From Dyadobacter koreensis (GTDB taxonomy: Bacteria > Bacteroidota > Bacteroidia > Cytophagales > Spirosomataceae), in NCBI RefSeq assembly GCF_900108855.1, contig NZ_FNXY01000008.1:315620-379619 (forward strand): a stretch of DNA of 64,000 nt, read 5' to 3'. The notes under the pieces were generated by a model, which was not told the origin of the DNA, ran no database searches, and worked only from the letters and a program-made list of their open reading frames with translations. Positions within the stretch are counted from its first letter, which is position 1; each line of letters starts with the position of its first letter. Below are positions 62,395 through 64,000 of the stretch, one piece after another. Made by a program: the position numbers and the translations under genes.

Positions 62395-63636
62395 ATGGAT
62401 ACCCTGGTTACACCTCGTTCAAATTTTTCACACCTTTTCAGCGCACCGGTCATTGTCGCAGCACTTGGATACTTTGTCGACATTTATGATTTACTTCTTT
62501 TCGGGATTGTTCGTTTACCAAGTCTTGCGTCGTTAGGACTTTCGGAAGCTGAAATTTCTTCGACCGGAGCAAGTATACTGAACTGGCAGATGGCCGGATT
62601 ATTATTGGGGGGAATTTTATGGGGAATTTTAGGAGATAAAAAAGGAAGGCTATCGGTGCTTTTCGGCTCTATCATCACTTATTCGCTGGCAAATATTGCC
62701 TGTGGCTTTGTCCAGGATCCGGCAACCTACAAAATTCTACGGTTTATTGCAGGGGTAGGTCTGGCAGGAGAACTTGGCGCAGGAATTACATTGGTGTCAG
62801 AAATTTTACCAAAACACTTACGCGCCATAGGGACTTCACTGGTAGCAGGGATTGGATTGCTTGGTGCCATTGTCGGTTATTTCACAGTAGAGTTTTTTGA
62901 TTGGAGAAATGCTTATTTTATTGGTGGAGGTCTGGGGATTTCCTTGCTTTTGCTTCGTATTGGAGTCTTTGAATCCGGTATTTTTGAAGGTGTAAAAAGC
63001 CAGAAACATGTTACAAAAGGCAACTTTTTTGCATTGTTCACCAATAAGGATAGATTTGTCCGGTATATGAAATGTATTGGAATCGGACTGCCAACCTGGT
63101 TTGTGATCGGTATTTTGGCAACCTTCAGTAATGAATTTGGAAAAGCGCTCGGGATCGAAGAACCAATCAGACCGGGACTTTCAATTATGTGGTGTTATGT
63201 AGGACTGTCGGCAGGAGATTTTTCAAGTGGGTTTTTAAGCCACTGGCTGGAGTCAAGGAAGAAGGCTGTATTTTTTATGATGGCTTTTACGTTAATATGC
63301 AGCGGAATTTATTTGTATACCGGAATCAAAACAGCCACAGGATTATACACTGTTGCAACCTTACTCGGATTCGGAATTGGATACTGGGCTATGTTCGTAA
63401 CGATAGGAGCAGAACAATTTGGTACGAATCTTCGTGCAACAGCCGCCACAACCGTTCCGAATATGGTTCGGGGAATGGTAATCGTTATGACAACATTATT
63501 TGCCAGCTTCAAAGACTCATTTTCAGTAATTGATTCCGGGGCATTGGTTGGATTGATCTGTTTCGTAATCGGATTTTACTCTATACTGACCATTCCTGAA
63601 ACGCATGGACGGGATCTGGATTTTCTTGAAGAGTAG
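62395..63636 (+). CDS. MFS transporter
   Basis: A 413-residue inner-membrane transporter with about twelve helices. The loop between helices 2 and 3 carries GILGDKKGRLSVLFG, the MFS signature, and there is a matching SRKK loop in the second half. Residues DIYDLLLFG in helix 1 recall aromatic-acid and sugar-acid symporters. With the secreted FAD enzyme and the downstream dehydrogenase subunit it may import an oxidised sugar acid; the substrate is inferred. Confidence 0.9.
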   Translation: MDTLVTPRSNFSHLFSAPVIVAALGYFVDIYDLLLFGIVRLPSLASLGLSEAEISSTGASILNWQMAGLLLGGILWGILGDKKGRLSVLFGSIITYSLANIACGFVQDPATYKILRFIAGVGLAGELGAGITLVSEILPKHLRAIGTSLVAGIGLLGAIVGYFTVEFFDWRNAYFIGGGLGISLLLLRIGVFESGIFEGVKSQKHVTKGNFFALFTNKDRFVRYMKCIGIGLPTWFVIGILATFSNEFGKALGIEEPIRPGLSIMWCYVGLSAGDFSSGFLSHWLESRKKAVFFMMAFTLICSGIYLYTGIKTATGLYTVATLLGFGIGYWAMFVTIGAEQFGTNLRATAATTVPNMVRGMVIVMTTLFASFKDSFSVIDSGALVGLICFVIGFYSILTIPETHGRDLDFLEE

Positions 63637-63690
63637 AAAGCTGATCAACAATAACTTATTAAAGAATATTAATCGTTGAAAAATAATAAA

Positions 63691-64000
63691 ATGGAAAGAC
63701 GGGTAGCGCTTAAAAACATGGCTGCGGCCATGGGAGCGATGGTAAGTTTGCCGACGTGGGCCTCGGGATGGAGCAGTTCTTCACTTGGGAAAGTTCAGTA
63801 CGCCACGGTTGGACAAGCGGAGGTTTTGAAAGCTATTGTGGAATCAATTATTCCAAAAACGGATACACCGGGGGCTGGTGAGCTTGGAGTAGCAACTTTT
63901 GTGCAAAGAATGGTGACGGATTGTTATGATAAAAAAGCGCAGGAAACTTTTTCGAAAGGGATTGACGCAGTCGAGGCACAAAGCACCAGGAGTTTCTCGA
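63691..64000 (+). CDS. Gluconate 2-dehydrogenase subunit 3-like protein (5' part)
   Basis: The open frame runs past the window edge; 103 codons are visible. It begins MERRVALKNMAAAMGAMVSL, a Tat-like signal, followed by a segment with LKAIVESIIPKTDTPGAGEL and GVATFVQRMVTDCYD, typical of the gluconate 2-dehydrogenase subunit 3 family. Such small subunits escort a GMC-type flavoprotein through the Tat system, which would be expected just downstream. It begins 54 nt after the MFS gene. Confidence 0.82.
   Translation, partial: MERRVALKNMAAAMGAMVSLPTWASGWSSSSLGKVQYATVGQAEVLKAIVESIIPKTDTPGAGELGVATFVQRMVTDCYDKKAQETFSKGIDAVEAQSTRSFS

Noticed and set aside
1..64000. CRISPR arrays, tRNA/rRNA genes, insertion sequences, prophage
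   Set aside because: I looked for regular repeat-spacer patterns, cloverleaf signatures, transposase motifs and phage structural genes and saw none.

Overview
The window looks like chromosomal DNA from a free-living member of the Bacteroidota, probably Cytophagales and perhaps a Dyadobacter-like genus. The clues are two SusC/SusD systems each preceded by an ECF sigma factor and a FecR-type anti-sigma factor, type IX secretion C-terminal sorting domains, promoters of the TTG...TAnnTTTG type, and few Shine-Dalgarno sequences. The genus is an inference from content, not from any search. I saw no tRNA, rRNA, CRISPR array, insertion sequence or prophage.

Layout. 1-4561: the 5' end of a probable alpha-galactosidase, a Kup potassium transporter, and a divergent mntH/mntR pair around a perfect palindrome. 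4575-11308: an envelope block with an LptF/LptG-type permease, a GtrB-like glycosyltransferase, two large polytopic membrane proteins overlapping by 8 nt, and an MBOAT acyltransferase. 11466-18954: mostly single genes (GroES-like protein, aldo/keto reductase, DEFD-box RNA helicase, polysaccharide deacetylase, cold-shock protein, YheT-like hydrolase). 19242-22383: the serine pathway in two genes, a SerB-SerA fusion followed by SerC, separated by an unusual helically phased GTCA/TGAC array. 22535-24543: a Tat-exported Gfo/Idh/MocA protein and a decayed PIN toxin-antitoxin pair.

24762-45900 is a long polysaccharide/sugar utilisation locus on the + strand: sigma, FecR, SusC with STN domain, SusD, a DUF3823 lipoprotein, a five-part ThuA/dehydrogenase/HEAT/LamG-like/cupredoxin protein, a second ThuA protein, a Gfo/Idh/MocA oxidoreductase between two REP-like elements, a sugar epimerase, a PHP-like secreted protein, GH43 and GH5-like hydrolases and a sulfatase. 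46370-51724 holds four secreted proteins, two with type IX sorting tails. 51814-64000 is a second sigma/FecR/SusC/SusD locus with a nonsense-split rpn nuclease gene inside its regulatory operon, followed by a circularly permuted SGNH esterase, a secreted FAD oxidoreductase, an MFS transporter and the start of a gluconate 2-dehydrogenase subunit 3-like gene.

How the parts work together: in both Sus loci an outer-membrane SusC/SusD pair with an N-terminal STN domain probably signals through FecR to the ECF sigma factor, which then activates the transporter and the downstream enzymes. Both loci carry the same arrangement of two RNA-capable hairpins between fecR and susC, and this is one of the better candidates for an undescribed regulatory element. 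Other strong observations are the permuted SGNH hydrolase, the phased repeat array, the eroded toxin-antitoxin pair and the mosaic copper-domain protein.
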